DNA of 64,000 bases from Flavobacterium sp. MedPE-SWcel (GTDB lineage: Bacteria > Bacteroidota > Bacteroidia > Flavobacteriales > Flavobacteriaceae), in contig MPCW01000014.1 of the NCBI GenBank assembly GCA_001874325.1, positions 29,354 through 93,353 on the forward strand, written 5' to 3'. Shown piece by piece: positions 1-8,943 of the stretch (the stretch's first letter is position 1; every line of letters starts with the position of its first letter). A program made the translations under genes and the position numbers. Below the pieces are notes generated by a model, which saw nothing but the letters and a program-made list of their open reading frames with translations, searched no databases and had not been told where the DNA came from.

Positions 1-751
1 TTGAGGATAAATTAAGATAATTGAGACTGGATAACCCAGTCAGGTCTATTGTTTCGATTTTATTTCCAGATGCTGAAATATATGTAAGTGCAGGGTTATT
101 GTTAAATAAAAGTTGATTTATATCATTACCAGAACATGATATAGATTCAAGTTCTTGTAATATTGATAAATCAAGAGTCGTAATATTATTGAAATCGATG
201 TAGATCTCTTTTAGATGAATAGAATTGTTTAATGCTATAGAGCTAATATTATTGCTTCTGAAAAAAAGTGTTTCTAAACTTTCTAATCCTTCTGTATTTA
301 ATTCACTAATCTCATTGTCGTGAAATTTTAAAGTTGTAAGCTGATTGAGACCATTTACAGTTAAGCCTGTAAGATTATTGCCAGAACAATTTAACTCGAT
401 GAGGTTAGGAAAGATTGTAGCATCAAAAGTACCACTAATCTGGTTACCTACAAATAATAAACGTTTAAGGTTAGTGAAGTATTCGATGCCCTCAAATGAA
501 TAAATATCCCCATTAGTATTAGCAGGAGAAGTAGAAAGTTTTAATCCTGTGACGGCAAGGGCTTCATTCACTTCAATTTCACCATTATTATTAGTATCTA
601 TGTTATTGTTATAAATATTACCTTCAGTACTCAAGGAGGTATTATAACCACTTAAAAGCTTTGCTTTAAAGTTAAGGTCAGGGATTTCGATAGTTTGAGA
701 AAAACAGGAAATATAAAGTACGGTAAAACTGAATAAGTAAATTCTTTTCAT
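1..751 (-). CDS. Secreted leucine-rich-repeat protein, 3' end cut by the window edge
   Basis: An open minus-strand frame starts at the ATG at 749-751 and runs off the left edge without a stop, giving about 250 residues. It begins with a signal peptide (MKRIYLFSFTVLYISCFSQ) followed by a short calcium-loop-like stretch (DTNNNGEIEVNEAL) near residues 45-58. After that come regular repeats of about 21 residues with the pattern LxxLxxLxxxxNxI/L, typical of bacterial leucine-rich repeats. Such proteins in Flavobacteriaceae are usually secreted, often with a C-terminal type IX sorting domain; that end lies outside the window, so the secretion route is inferred. The ligand is unknown. Confidence 0.8.
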   Translation of the reverse strand, partial: MKRIYLFSFTVLYISCFSQTIEIPDLNFKAKLLSGYNTSLSTEGNIYNNNIDTNNNGEIEVNEALAVTGLKLSTSPANTNGDIYSFEGIEYFTNLKRLLFVGNQISGTFDATIFPNLIELNCSGNNLTGLTVNGLNQLTTLKFHDNEISELNTEGLESLETLFFRSNNISSIALNNSIHLKEIYIDFNNITTLDLSILQELESISCSGNDINQLLFNNNPALTYISASGNKIETIDLTGLSSLNYLNLSS

Positions 752-862
752 TAGTTAGATTGGTTTATAATTGCAATTTAGTAATAAATAATACAATTTG
801 TGTTAAGTACATATTGACATTTTTATTCAGAGTAATAGTATGTTTACAAGTTTATAAATTAT

Positions 863-870
863 TAGTTTTG
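863..870 (+). promoter_or_regulatory. Candidate Bacteroidota -7 promoter element for the FAD oxidase gene
   Basis: TAGTTTTG fits TAnnTTTG and ends 16 bp before the ATG at 887. No clear TTG is seen at the expected -33 position, so only half of the promoter is supported. Confidence 0.4.
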
Positions 871-886
871 TGTATATATATTATTT

Positions 887-2290
887 ATGGTTAACTTATC
901 CGATATACTTGTACAAAAAATAGAGTCAATAGTAAGTTGTCAATATGTTTTTTTAGATGAAGCTACTCGTAATGATTACGGGCATGATGAAACGGAAGAT
1001 TATAGTTTTCCTCCATCTGTAGTTGTAAAACCTGCTAATGCAGAGGAGATTGCTGAGATAATGAAACTAGCAAATACTCACACTATTCCTGTTGTACCCA
1101 TAGGTGGTCGCACGGGACTTAGTGGAGGAGCATTGAGTATTCATGCAGGTATTGGTCTTTCTACCGAGCGATTGAATAGTATAGTGATAGATGAGAAGAA
1201 TTTACAAGGAATCGTAGGTCCTGCTGTAATTACTCAAGAGTTTCAGGAAGCAGCTTTAGAAAAAGGACTTTTCTATCCGCCAGACCCTAGTAGTAGAGGA
1301 AGTTGTACTATCGGTGGAAATGTTGCTGAAAATGCGGGAGGAGCAAGAGCTGTAAAATATGGGGTAACTAAAGATTATGTATTAAACCTTGAAGTAGTTT
1401 TACCTACTGGTGAAATTATAGATACTGGAGCTAATACACTTAAAAACTCAACAGGATATAACCTCACGCAACTTATGGTAGGGAATGAGGGGACTTTAGG
1501 TATAATTACTAAAATTATAATGAAGCTCTTGCCTAAAAACACTCATAATGTATTAATGCTCGTACCATTTTTTAAATCAGAACAAGCGTGTGAGGCAGTT
1601 GCTGCTATTTTTAGGGCAGGTATAGTACCCAGTGCTTTAGAGTTTATGGAGCGTGATGCTATAGACTGGGGAATGAAGTTTTTAGGTGAAGTAAATTTAA
1701 ATATTAAAGATGAAGTACAGGCTCATTTATTAGTTGAGGTAGACGGAAATTATCCAGATATGTTGTTTGCTGAAGCAGAAAAAATAATGAGTGTAGTAGA
1801 ACAGTTTGATATCGATGAAGTATTGTTTGCTGATACTGAAGACCAGAAAAACGCTTTATGGAGATTGCGTAGAGTAGTAGGGGAGGCAGTAAAATCTAAT
1901 TCTATATATAAAGAAGAAGATACTGTAGTGCCGCGTTATGAGCTTCCTACGTTACTAAAGGGTGTAAAAGAAATAGGTGATAAGTATGGGTTTAAATCAG
2001 TTTGTTATGGTCATGCAGGAGATGGTAATCTTCATGTGAATATCATAAAAGGAGATATGAGCGATGAAAACTGGAAGAGTGAGGTGCCTAAAGGAATAAG
2101 AGAGATATTTGAATTGACAGTATCGTTAAAAGGTACGCTTTCGGGAGAGCATGGTATAGGTTATGTTCAAAAAAACTATATGGATATTGCTTTTAGCAAA
2201 AAGCATTTATTACTAATGAAAGGTATTAAAGAGATATTTGATCCTAACAATATTCTTAACCCAGGGAAGATTTTACCTGATACTTTATGA
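887..2290 (+). CDS. FAD-linked oxidase, GlcD / D-lactate dehydrogenase family
   Basis: The 467-residue protein has the two-domain layout of GlcD-type flavoenzymes. A PCMH-type FAD-binding domain fills roughly residues 40-215, with GGRTGLSGGA at 73-82 and the PDPSS and GGNVAENAGG motifs further on. The C-terminal FAD-oxidase domain has GHAGDGNLH and SGEHGIG. The family oxidises 2-hydroxy acids such as D-lactate or glycolate and passes electrons to the respiratory chain; the substrate cannot be read from sequence. The gene stands alone between a promoter-like TAGTTTTG and a strong terminator. The ATG at 887 is the first in frame and length is normal. Confidence 0.88.
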   Translation: MVNLSDILVQKIESIVSCQYVFLDEATRNDYGHDETEDYSFPPSVVVKPANAEEIAEIMKLANTHTIPVVPIGGRTGLSGGALSIHAGIGLSTERLNSIVIDEKNLQGIVGPAVITQEFQEAALEKGLFYPPDPSSRGSCTIGGNVAENAGGARAVKYGVTKDYVLNLEVVLPTGEIIDTGANTLKNSTGYNLTQLMVGNEGTLGIITKIIMKLLPKNTHNVLMLVPFFKSEQACEAVAAIFRAGIVPSALEFMERDAIDWGMKFLGEVNLNIKDEVQAHLLVEVDGNYPDMLFAEAEKIMSVVEQFDIDEVLFADTEDQKNALWRLRRVVGEAVKSNSIYKEEDTVVPRYELPTLLKGVKEIGDKYGFKSVCYGHAGDGNLHVNIIKGDMSDENWKSEVPKGIREIFELTVSLKGTLSGEHGIGYVQKNYMDIAFSKKHLLLMKGIKEIFDPNNILNPGKILPDTL

Positions 2291-2310
2291 TAGTGTTTTT
2301 ATGTTATTAT

Positions 2311-2353
2311 ATACAAAATCGGCTTATAGAAACTCTATAAGCCGATTTTGTAT
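2311..2353. terminator. Bidirectional hairpin terminator between convergent genes
   Basis: A perfect 19-bp stem (2311-2329 with 2335-2353) with a 5-base loop has A-rich and T-rich flanks. It lies between the oxidase gene (plus) and the exported-protein gene (minus) and can serve both. Confidence 0.85.
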
Positions 2354-2370
2354 ATTGAGTAGTCTTGTGC

Positions 2371-2943
2371 TTATAGTCCAAGCTTAGTTCTTACACTCTC
2401 ATTTAAAAGCATTTTAACATAGGGACTGTTTTTATCATTATTAATATAAGTCCATTTATTATTAGAAAGCTTATTAGCAATTGCGATTACTTGTGCTCTT
2501 TTGTGTACCGTAATACTATTTTTTTCAGGATCAAAAATAACCTTATCAGTTTCTAATCTTTTTTTCATAAGATTTACTACCATTTCACTTTGATCTTTAG
2601 GTATAGCTTCTTTAAATGTCATTTCCATAGCTAAATCATGATCTATAATACAGTAATAACCATCTTCAACTTTTGTAATTGCACCGTATTTAAAGTTAGG
2701 GGCTTCATCTAACATTTTTATGGTCGTTTGCTCATTATCTACCATGCTTTCAAATGCTTGTAACATTTTTTCTTTTGGTATTAATGTGAAAATTTTTGGA
2801 TAAGTAATGTCTAGTAGTTTATCATACTCAGCATTTACAGTATAGTTGTACATTTTTGTAGCACCTTCTTCTAACGATTTTTTATCTTGTGCTAAAGTTA
2901 TTGTGCTGATAAAAAGTAATAAGGCTATAAATATTTTTTTCAT
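2371..2943 (-). CDS. Exported protein of unknown function
   Basis: The 190-residue protein starts with a typical signal peptide (MKKIFIALLLFISTITLAQ) and is therefore predicted to be exported to the periplasm. The remainder is a soluble alpha+beta sequence without cysteines, suggesting a small cone-shaped fold, but I recognise no catalytic motif. It resembles conserved hypothetical proteins of flavobacteria. It follows secA on the same strand but a hairpin at 3000-3035 separates them, so it is probably transcribed on its own. Confidence 0.7.
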   Translation of the reverse strand: MKKIFIALLLFISTITLAQDKKSLEEGATKMYNYTVNAEYDKLLDITYPKIFTLIPKEKMLQAFESMVDNEQTTIKMLDEAPNFKYGAITKVEDGYYCIIDHDLAMEMTFKEAIPKDQSEMVVNLMKKRLETDKVIFDPEKNSITVHKRAQVIAIANKLSNNKWTYINNDKNSPYVKMLLNESVRTKLGL

Positions 2944-2999
2944 TGTAGATGGATTTTTATCAAATATAATAGAAATGAATTAGTGTATCTATTTAAAAT

Positions 3000-3035
3000 A
3001 AAAAATCTCCTGTAAATTAATACAGAAGATTTTTT
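3000..3035 (-). terminator. Hairpin terminator downstream of secA
   Basis: A stem pairs 3000-3014 with 3021-3035 around the loop AATTAA, with one C/A mismatch. Read on the minus strand it ends in a T tract 20 bp past the secA stop. Confidence 0.7.
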
Positions 3036-3056
3036 TATGGTTGATGTATAAACAAA

Positions 3057-6000
3057 TTAGCTATTGGTAATAATCCACTCTCCGTTAGAAAGTAAACTTT
3101 CAGCTTTTTTATACTTCATTGTTTCAGTTTTACCGCTTATAACGTGCTTAATAGTAACAGTGTCATTACGGTTAATTTTTGGCGTAGACCTAACAATAGT
3201 TTCTGTAACCTGTGGTTTACTCTGGCTTTGTTGTGCTACTTCACGAGCTTGCGAAGCCATTTCATCAGTGTTTAAAACTTCCTCTTTACTAGTAGTATAA
3301 TCTTCTACTTGTTTAGGTTCTTGTTTTGCTTCTTGTATTTCAGTAGCATTTTGAGAAGGTAAATCACCTTTAAACAGGAATGAGATTACATCTTTATTAA
3401 TAGCATTTACAGTTTTCTTGAACAGGTTAAAGGCTTCAAACTTATAAATAAGTAAAGGATCTTTTTGTTCGTGTACTGCTAATTGTACAGATTGCTTAAG
3501 TTCATCCATTTTACGAAGGTGCTTTTTCCAAGCCTCATCTACAATAGCCAGTGTAATATTCTTTTCAAAATCAGCAACTAACGATCTTCCTTCTGTTTCA
3601 TAGGCTTTCTCTAAGTTAGTAACTACGTTTAATGTTTTAACACCATCAGTAAAAGGTACAACAATACGCTCATACTGATCTTTGTCATTTTCGTAAACAT
3701 TTTTGATTACTGGGAAAGCTTGAGCAGCATCACGTTCATTTTTAGCAAGGTATGCTTCCATTACTATTGTGTAAACCTTTGCTGTTAAGTCTTTTTCAGA
3801 AAGCTTACCAAACTCAGCTTCAGTAACAGGAGAACTGATAGAGAAGTAGCGTATTAATTCAAATTCGAAATTTTTATAATCGCTAATTTCTTTATTACTA
3901 CTTACAATATCTTCAGATGTATCATACATCATGTTAGCGATATCTACTTTAAGACGTTCACCGTGTAATGCATGCTTTCTTCTTTTGTATACAACTTCAC
4001 GTTGTGCATTCATTACATCATCATACTCTAGTAAACGTTTACGTACACCAAAGTTATTTTCTTCAACTTTTTTCTGTGCACGCTCTATAGATTTTGTCAT
4101 CATAGAGTGCTGTATAACTTCACCTTCTTTAAGTCCCATACGGTCCATAACTTTAGCAACTCTTTCAGAACCGAATAGACGCATTAAGTTATCTTCTAAT
4201 GATACATAAAATTGAGAACTTCCAGGATCTCCTTGACGACCAGCACGACCACGAAGCTGTCTGTCGACACGTCTAGAATCGTGACGTTCTGTACCTATAA
4301 TGGCAAGCCCACCAGCAGCTTTTACTTCTGGGGATAATTTAATATCGGTACCACGACCAGCCATATTGGTTGCTATGGTTACAATACCAGCTTTACCAGC
4401 TTCAGCAACAATATCAGCCTCTTTTTTGTGAAGTTTAGCATTAAGTACATTGTGAGGAATATTTCTCATCTTAAGCATACGGCTTAATAATTCAGATATC
4501 TCTACAGATGTAGTACCAATAAGTATTGGTCTTCCTGCTGCTGACAATTTAGATACATCTTCAATAACCGCATTGAATTTTTCACGTGTGGTTTTGTATA
4601 TTAAATCATGATCGTCATTACGAGCAATAGGTCTATTAGTTGGTATTTCTACAACATCTAGTTTGTATATTTCCCAGAATTCACCAGCCTCAGTAACAGC
4701 AGTACCCGTCATACCTGCAAGCTTGCTGTACATTCTAAAGTAATTTTGTAGTGTTACAGTAGCAAATGTTTGTGTAGCAGCCTCAATTTTTACATTTTCT
4801 TTAGCTTCTATAGCTTGGTGTAATCCGTCAGAGTAACGTCTACCATCCATTATACGACCAGTTTGCTCATCTACAATCATGACTTTATCTTCCATGATTA
4901 CATACTCTTTATCTTTTTCAAAAAGAGTATAAGCTTTTAATAACTGTGTAAGGGTGTGTATACGTTCACTTTTTACAGAGAAGTCTCTAAATAGTTCTTC
5001 TTTACGTTCAGCTTCTTCTTCTTTAGCTAAGTTTTTCTTTTCTATCGAAGCTATCCCTGTACCAATATCTGGTAGTACAAAGAAATCATTATCAGTATCA
5101 GTCGATAAGAATTTTATACCACTATCGGTAAGATCTACTTGATTACTTTTTTCTTCAATTACAAAGTAAAGCTCCTCATCAATTTTATGCATTTCACGGT
5201 TGTTGTCCTGCATATATTGATTTTCGGTCTTTTGCAATAGTTGCTTAACACCTTCTTCACTAAGGAATTTTATTAATGCTTTACTTCTAGGTAAACCACG
5301 GTAAGCTCTTAGTAAAAGAACTCCACCTTCTTTTTCATTACCATCTCTAATAAGCTTTTTAGCTTCTGCTAAAACACCGTTTATTAGAGTTCTTTGTAGG
5401 TTTACAAGATGATCTACTTTTGGTTTAAGTTCGTTAAACTCATGTTGATCTCCTTGTGGTACTGGTCCAGATATAATAAGAGGTGTACGAGCATCATCTA
5501 CAAGTACCGAGTCAACCTCATCTACAATAGCAAAGTTAGGTTTACGTTGTACTAAGTCGTTAGGCGAATGTGCCATGTTATCTCTTAGGTAATCAAAACC
5601 AAATTCGTTATTTGTACCATAAGTAATATCAGCAGCATAAGCTTTTCTTCTAGCATCAGAGTTTGGTTGATGATTGTCAATACAATCTACCGTCATACCA
5701 TGGAACTCAAATAAAGGAGCTTTCCAAGTACTATCTCGTCGTGCTAGGTAGTCATTTACAGTTACTAAGTGTACACCATTTCCTGTAAGTGCATTTAAGT
5801 ACATAGGTAACGTGGCTACAAGTGTTTTACCCTCACCAGTTTGCATCTCTGCAATTTTACCTTCATGTAGTACTATACCACCTATAAGCTGTACGTCATA
5901 GTGTATCATGTCCCAAGTAATTTCATTACCTGCGGCATTCCAAGAGTTAGCCCAAACAGCTTTATCTCCATCAAGTTCTACATATTCTTTAGTACCCGAA

Positions 6001-6419
6001 AACTCTCTATCGCTAGGAGTAGCAGTAACACTAATAGAAGTATTTTCTTTAAAGCGTCGTGCAGTTTCTTTAACTACAGCAAAAGCTTCAGGAAGAATAT
6101 CTAGTAACACTTTTTCAGAAACTTCATAAGCCTCTTTTTCAAGAGCATCTATAGAAGCATATATGTCTTCTCTTTTATCAAGATCTTCTGTTCTTTCTAT
6201 CTCCTCAAGGTACGATGCTATTTTAGCGTCCTTTTCGGCTCTAGCTTCTTTAATCTTTTCTTTAAAAGATATTGTTTTAGCTCTTAACTCATCATGAGAA
6301 AGGCTTGATAAAGCCTGCTCAAAAGAGTGAACTTTTTTTATAAGAGGTTTTATAGCCTTAATATCTTTTTCAGATTTATCGCCTACAAAAACTTTAAGTA
6401 TGTTATTTATTAAACTCAT
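3057..6419 (-). CDS. secA: Protein translocase ATPase SecA
   Basis: SecA is the ATPase motor that drives unfolded preproteins through SecYEG. The 1120-residue protein has Walker A (QTGEGKT, about 193-199), the DEVDSVLVDDARTPLIISG segment near 300, the preprotein cross-linking domain, a second helicase domain with TNMAGRGTDI and QLRGRAGRQGD, and the scaffold and wing domains. It is over 200 residues longer than E. coli SecA; part of the excess is a charged N-terminal helical insertion (about 60-100), as usual in Bacteroidota. The C-terminus (ending NGEWIITNS) has no CxCxSGxxxxxC zinc motif, so SecB-style docking is not expected. Confidence 0.97.
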   Translation of the reverse strand: MSLINNILKVFVGDKSEKDIKAIKPLIKKVHSFEQALSSLSHDELRAKTISFKEKIKEARAEKDAKIASYLEEIERTEDLDKREDIYASIDALEKEAYEVSEKVLLDILPEAFAVVKETARRFKENTSISVTATPSDREFSGTKEYVELDGDKAVWANSWNAAGNEITWDMIHYDVQLIGGIVLHEGKIAEMQTGEGKTLVATLPMYLNALTGNGVHLVTVNDYLARRDSTWKAPLFEFHGMTVDCIDNHQPNSDARRKAYAADITYGTNNEFGFDYLRDNMAHSPNDLVQRKPNFAIVDEVDSVLVDDARTPLIISGPVPQGDQHEFNELKPKVDHLVNLQRTLINGVLAEAKKLIRDGNEKEGGVLLLRAYRGLPRSKALIKFLSEEGVKQLLQKTENQYMQDNNREMHKIDEELYFVIEEKSNQVDLTDSGIKFLSTDTDNDFFVLPDIGTGIASIEKKNLAKEEEAERKEELFRDFSVKSERIHTLTQLLKAYTLFEKDKEYVIMEDKVMIVDEQTGRIMDGRRYSDGLHQAIEAKENVKIEAATQTFATVTLQNYFRMYSKLAGMTGTAVTEAGEFWEIYKLDVVEIPTNRPIARNDDHDLIYKTTREKFNAVIEDVSKLSAAGRPILIGTTSVEISELLSRMLKMRNIPHNVLNAKLHKKEADIVAEAGKAGIVTIATNMAGRGTDIKLSPEVKAAGGLAIIGTERHDSRRVDRQLRGRAGRQGDPGSSQFYVSLEDNLMRLFGSERVAKVMDRMGLKEGEVIQHSMMTKSIERAQKKVEENNFGVRKRLLEYDDVMNAQREVVYKRRKHALHGERLKVDIANMMYDTSEDIVSSNKEISDYKNFEFELIRYFSISSPVTEAEFGKLSEKDLTAKVYTIVMEAYLAKNERDAAQAFPVIKNVYENDKDQYERIVVPFTDGVKTLNVVTNLEKAYETEGRSLVADFEKNITLAIVDEAWKKHLRKMDELKQSVQLAVHEQKDPLLIYKFEAFNLFKKTVNAINKDVISFLFKGDLPSQNATEIQEAKQEPKQVEDYTTSKEEVLNTDEMASQAREVAQQSQSKPQVTETIVRSTPKINRNDTVTIKHVISGKTETMKYKKAESLLSNGEWIITNS

Positions 6420-6470
6420 TATTATATAATTACTTATGGTTGTTCAAATCGGTATAAATTTAACCAAAAA

Positions 6471-6494
6471 AAAAGCCTCGCGAAAGAGACTTTT
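6471..6494 (-). terminator. Weak hairpin terminator after the DUF2795 gene
   Basis: An imperfect stem (AAAAG-C-CTC with GAG-A-CTTTT) is flanked by a nine-base A run, which reads as a T tract on the minus strand just past the stop at 6515. Confidence 0.45.
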
Positions 6495-6514
6495 CAGTTG
6501 AATTTTATTTTTTG

Positions 6515-6736
6515 CTAATACTCATCCTCGTTCCAAAGATAGTCTTCGTCCGTGGGATAGTCCGGCCATATTTCCTCCATAGACTCATAAATCTCCCCTT
6601 CATCTTCAATGGACTGAAGGTTCTCTACTACTTCTAGCGGAGCTCCGGTTCTAATGGCATAATCTATAAGCTCATCTTTTGTAGCCGGCCATGGTGCATC
6701 ACTTAAATACGATGCTAATTCTAATGTCCAATACAT
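6515..6736 (-). CDS. DUF2795 family small acidic protein
   Basis: The 73-residue protein matches the DUF2795 pattern as I know it: an N-terminal helical segment (YWTLELASYLSDAPWPATKDELIDYA), then a very acidic C-terminal half rich in Glu, Asp, Trp and Tyr. The family is conserved in Bacteroidota and has no assigned biochemical role. It has its own well-formed promoter (6760-6789) and a weak terminator, so it is a single-gene unit upstream of secA. The first ATG is used. Confidence 0.75.
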   Translation of the reverse strand: MYWTLELASYLSDAPWPATKDELIDYAIRTGAPLEVVENLQSIEDEGEIYESMEEIWPDYPTDEDYLWNEDEY

Positions 6737-6759
6737 CTTCTAAACGGTTTAATTTTATG

Positions 6760-6789
6760 CAAAAATAAATTTTCTGCTGAAAACGTCAA
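6760..6789 (-). promoter_or_regulatory. Bacteroidota promoter TTG-N19-TATTTTTG for the DUF2795 gene
   Basis: On the minus strand, TTG (6787-6789) is followed after exactly 19 bp by TATTTTTG (6760-6767), a full match to the Flavobacterium/Bacteroides housekeeping consensus. The -7 box ends 23 bp before the start codon. Confidence 0.75.
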
Positions 6790-6901
6790 GCAAAAATTTG
6801 TTTATTTTCTTAAAAAAGTTAAGAACGTGATTTTTAGCCAGTGTTTATAGTGGTTTTCAGTACTTTAAGTATTATAAAATTTAAACCTTAACGCTATATG
6901 C

Positions 6902-7474
6902 TTAATACTTTTCAGGTATCCACTTTACTTCATCAGCCTTCAAGTCATAGGACAACTTCCGTGCCAGTACAAAAAGGTAGTCAGAAAGTCGGTTAAGGTA
7001 GGTTAGAACCTTATTGTCAACCCCCTCTAACTCATCTAAATGTACCGCTAAGCGTTCTGCACGACGGCATACACAACGTGATATGTGACAATATGACACT
7101 GTTGTATGACCACCTGGCAATACAAAGTGCGTCATTTGAGGTAGAGCTTTATCCATACCATCTATTTCGTTTTCTAATAACTCAATGTCTTCTTCCGAAA
7201 TTTTAGGAATATTAAGGCGGTCTTTACCGTTCTTTAAAACTTCTTTTTCGGGAGGTGTTGCTAGTATAGCGCCAAGAGTAAACAGTCTATCCTGTATACG
7301 TTCTAGCGTTTTTTTATACATAAGATTTATTTCTTGATCGCGAATTAACCCAATGTGTGAATTCAGTTCGTCTACAGTACCGTAGCTCTCTATGCGGATA
7401 TGGTGTTTGGGTACACGTGTGCCTCCAAAAAGTGCAGTTGTACCTTTGTCTCCAGTTTTAGTATATACTTTCAT
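6902..7474 (-). CDS. Cob(I)yrinic acid a,c-diamide adenosyltransferase, PduO type
   Basis: This enzyme transfers the adenosyl group of ATP to cob(I)alamin, giving adenosylcobalamin. The 190-residue protein has the PduO-type signatures: KTGDKGTTALFGG (6-18) and SYGTVDELNSHIG near residues 30-42, which form the ATP site, and CRRAERL and YLNRLSDYLFVLAR near the C-terminus. Length is normal for a stand-alone PduO-type enzyme. It lies 18 bp downstream of an ABC ATPase gene on the same strand and probably shares its transcript. No cobalamin biosynthesis genes are in view, so it more likely serves salvaged cobalamin. Confidence 0.93.
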   Translation of the reverse strand: MKVYTKTGDKGTTALFGGTRVPKHHIRIESYGTVDELNSHIGLIRDQEINLMYKKTLERIQDRLFTLGAILATPPEKEVLKNGKDRLNIPKISEEDIELLENEIDGMDKALPQMTHFVLPGGHTTVSYCHISRCVCRRAERLAVHLDELEGVDNKVLTYLNRLSDYLFVLARKLSYDLKADEVKWIPEKY

Positions 7475-7492
7475 GATGTTTGGTGTGTGTTG

Positions 7493-8212
7493 TTATGCTG
7501 TAGTGGTGTCCTTGCTGCTACCTTCTTTTGTGTATGTGTCACTTTCAATAATACCATCACGTAAACGAATAACACGATGAGCGTAAGCAGCAATGTCTTC
7601 TTCGTGTGTTACTAGTATTACTGTATTACCATTAGCATGTATGTCGTTAAACAAGTTCATAATCTCTACAGATGTTTTACTGTCAAGATTACCGGTAGGT
7701 TCATCGGCAAGTATTATAGAGGGTTTGTTTACTAATGCTCTACCTACAGCTACTCTTTGACGTTGTCCACCCGATAGTTGGTTTGGTTTGTGATCCATTC
7801 TATCAGAGAGTCCTACTTGTGTAAGTACTTCTGTAGCCCTTTCTACACGCTCTGGTTTTTTATGCCCTGCATATACCATAGGTAGTGCTACGTTGTCTAA
7901 AGCAGTAGTACGAGGCAAAAGGTTGAATGTTTGAAATACAAAACCAATTTCTTTATTACGAATGGTAGCTAATTCATCATCACTCATTATACTTACATCT
8001 TTACCATTAAGAACGTATGTTCCTGATGTTGCGGTGTCAAGGCATCCAAGTAAATTCATTAATGTACTCTTTCCAGATCCAGAAGGTCCCATTAAAGCTA
8101 CATATTCTCCTTTGTTTATTTGGAGATCTATACCTTTTAGTACTTTAACAATCTCGTTCCCTAATGGAAAATCTCTTGTAATTCCTTTTATGTTGATGAT
8201 AGGTTGTGCCAT
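7493..8212 (-). CDS. ABC transporter ATP-binding protein, LolD/MacB type
   Basis: The 239-residue protein is a complete nucleotide-binding subunit: Walker [10 protein letters not shown] (42-50), Q-loop [10 protein letters not shown], signature [15 protein letters not shown], Walker [13 protein letters not shown] and the H-loop VTHE. The EPTGNLDS form is typical of the LolD/MacB/FtsE group, which pair with FtsX-like permeases for lipoprotein release, efflux or cell division. No permease is adjacent; a MacB-like permease gene lies at 52196-53440, but a partnership between them is only a guess. It is followed closely by the adenosyltransferase gene. Confidence 0.9.
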   Translation of the reverse strand: MAQPIINIKGITRDFPLGNEIVKVLKGIDLQINKGEYVALMGPSGSGKSTLMNLLGCLDTATSGTYVLNGKDVSIMSDDELATIRNKEIGFVFQTFNLLPRTTALDNVALPMVYAGHKKPERVERATEVLTQVGLSDRMDHKPNQLSGGQRQRVAVGRALVNKPSIILADEPTGNLDSKTSVEIMNLFNDIHANGNTVILVTHEEDIAAYAHRVIRLRDGIIESDTYTKEGSSKDTTTA

Positions 8213-8300
8213 GGCTATATTTTGAGCCTTAAAAGTAGTAATTTTTTTTGAGTATAAGTCTTTAACTTTAATGTTGGATAAAGGTTGTTTTTAGCTGTGT

Positions 8301-8933
8301 TTACCCAAGTAGTCCCCATAGTTTTTTACTGCCTAAAAAAGCATTGAGTAGCCATGAAGTGTTGGTGCGTATGGTAAAATGTTGTTTTGCTTGTCCTCCT
8401 CTAAAAAATACAAGCCCTAAATGATAAGTGTCTATAGTAACAGTTACATCAGGGTGGTTTTTTATAGCTTCCCAAGCTCGTGTAGTTTCTTCTGTAGCAT
8501 AAATGTTACCTACAACGCAGGTGCTATTATCATTAGTATTAGGAACAACCTGTTCTAATAAGGGTATTGCTGTAGCAGTATCTTCGCTAGATATATAAGC
8601 TAAGTCAATAGCACTAGGTACAGGAGCTAATGTTGAGAAAAACCATACTCGAGCGTTAAGAACCTCTCCTGAGGTTCTTAATATTTCGGTTATTTCAGGT
8701 GCTTCATCACTAAGTATATATAGCTTTGTAGGGTTAAGTCCTGCTACAATTTTATGAAGCGTTTTTATGCTTTGTGGAGTTATGTTTTCTGTGGAATGTT
8801 CTTTGGTTTTTGTATAAGACTTTGGTGCTTTGTTGTAAAAGCATTGTGTAATGATGTTATATACAAAAGGGGAGTGTACCCCGTGTGCATTATCAGACTT
8901 CCAAAGAAATTTCATGTAATTCCACGATTTCAT
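8301..8933 (-). CDS. Class I methyltransferase-like protein with a degenerate SAM site
   Basis: The N-terminus (HGVHSPFVYNIITQCFY) and C-terminal stretch (VTVTIDTYHLGLVFFRGGQ) match, from memory, a Bacteroidota family annotated as SAM-dependent methyltransferases of roughly 240 residues. Here the protein has 210 residues, and the part where relatives carry a glycine-rich ELGTSLGI-like SAM motif reads YILSDEAPEITEILR, with no glycine loop. It may have lost catalysis. It lies 10 bp downstream of the ABC-F gene and is probably cotranscribed with it. No RNA or protein substrate can be proposed. Confidence 0.6.
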   Translation of the reverse strand: MKSWNYMKFLWKSDNAHGVHSPFVYNIITQCFYNKAPKSYTKTKEHSTENITPQSIKTLHKIVAGLNPTKLYILSDEAPEITEILRTSGEVLNARVWFFSTLAPVPSAIDLAYISSEDTATAIPLLEQVVPNTNDNSTCVVGNIYATEETTRAWEAIKNHPDVTVTIDTYHLGLVFFRGGQAKQHFTIRTNTSWLLNAFLGSKKLWGLLG

Positions 8934-8943
8934 AAACCTGCTT

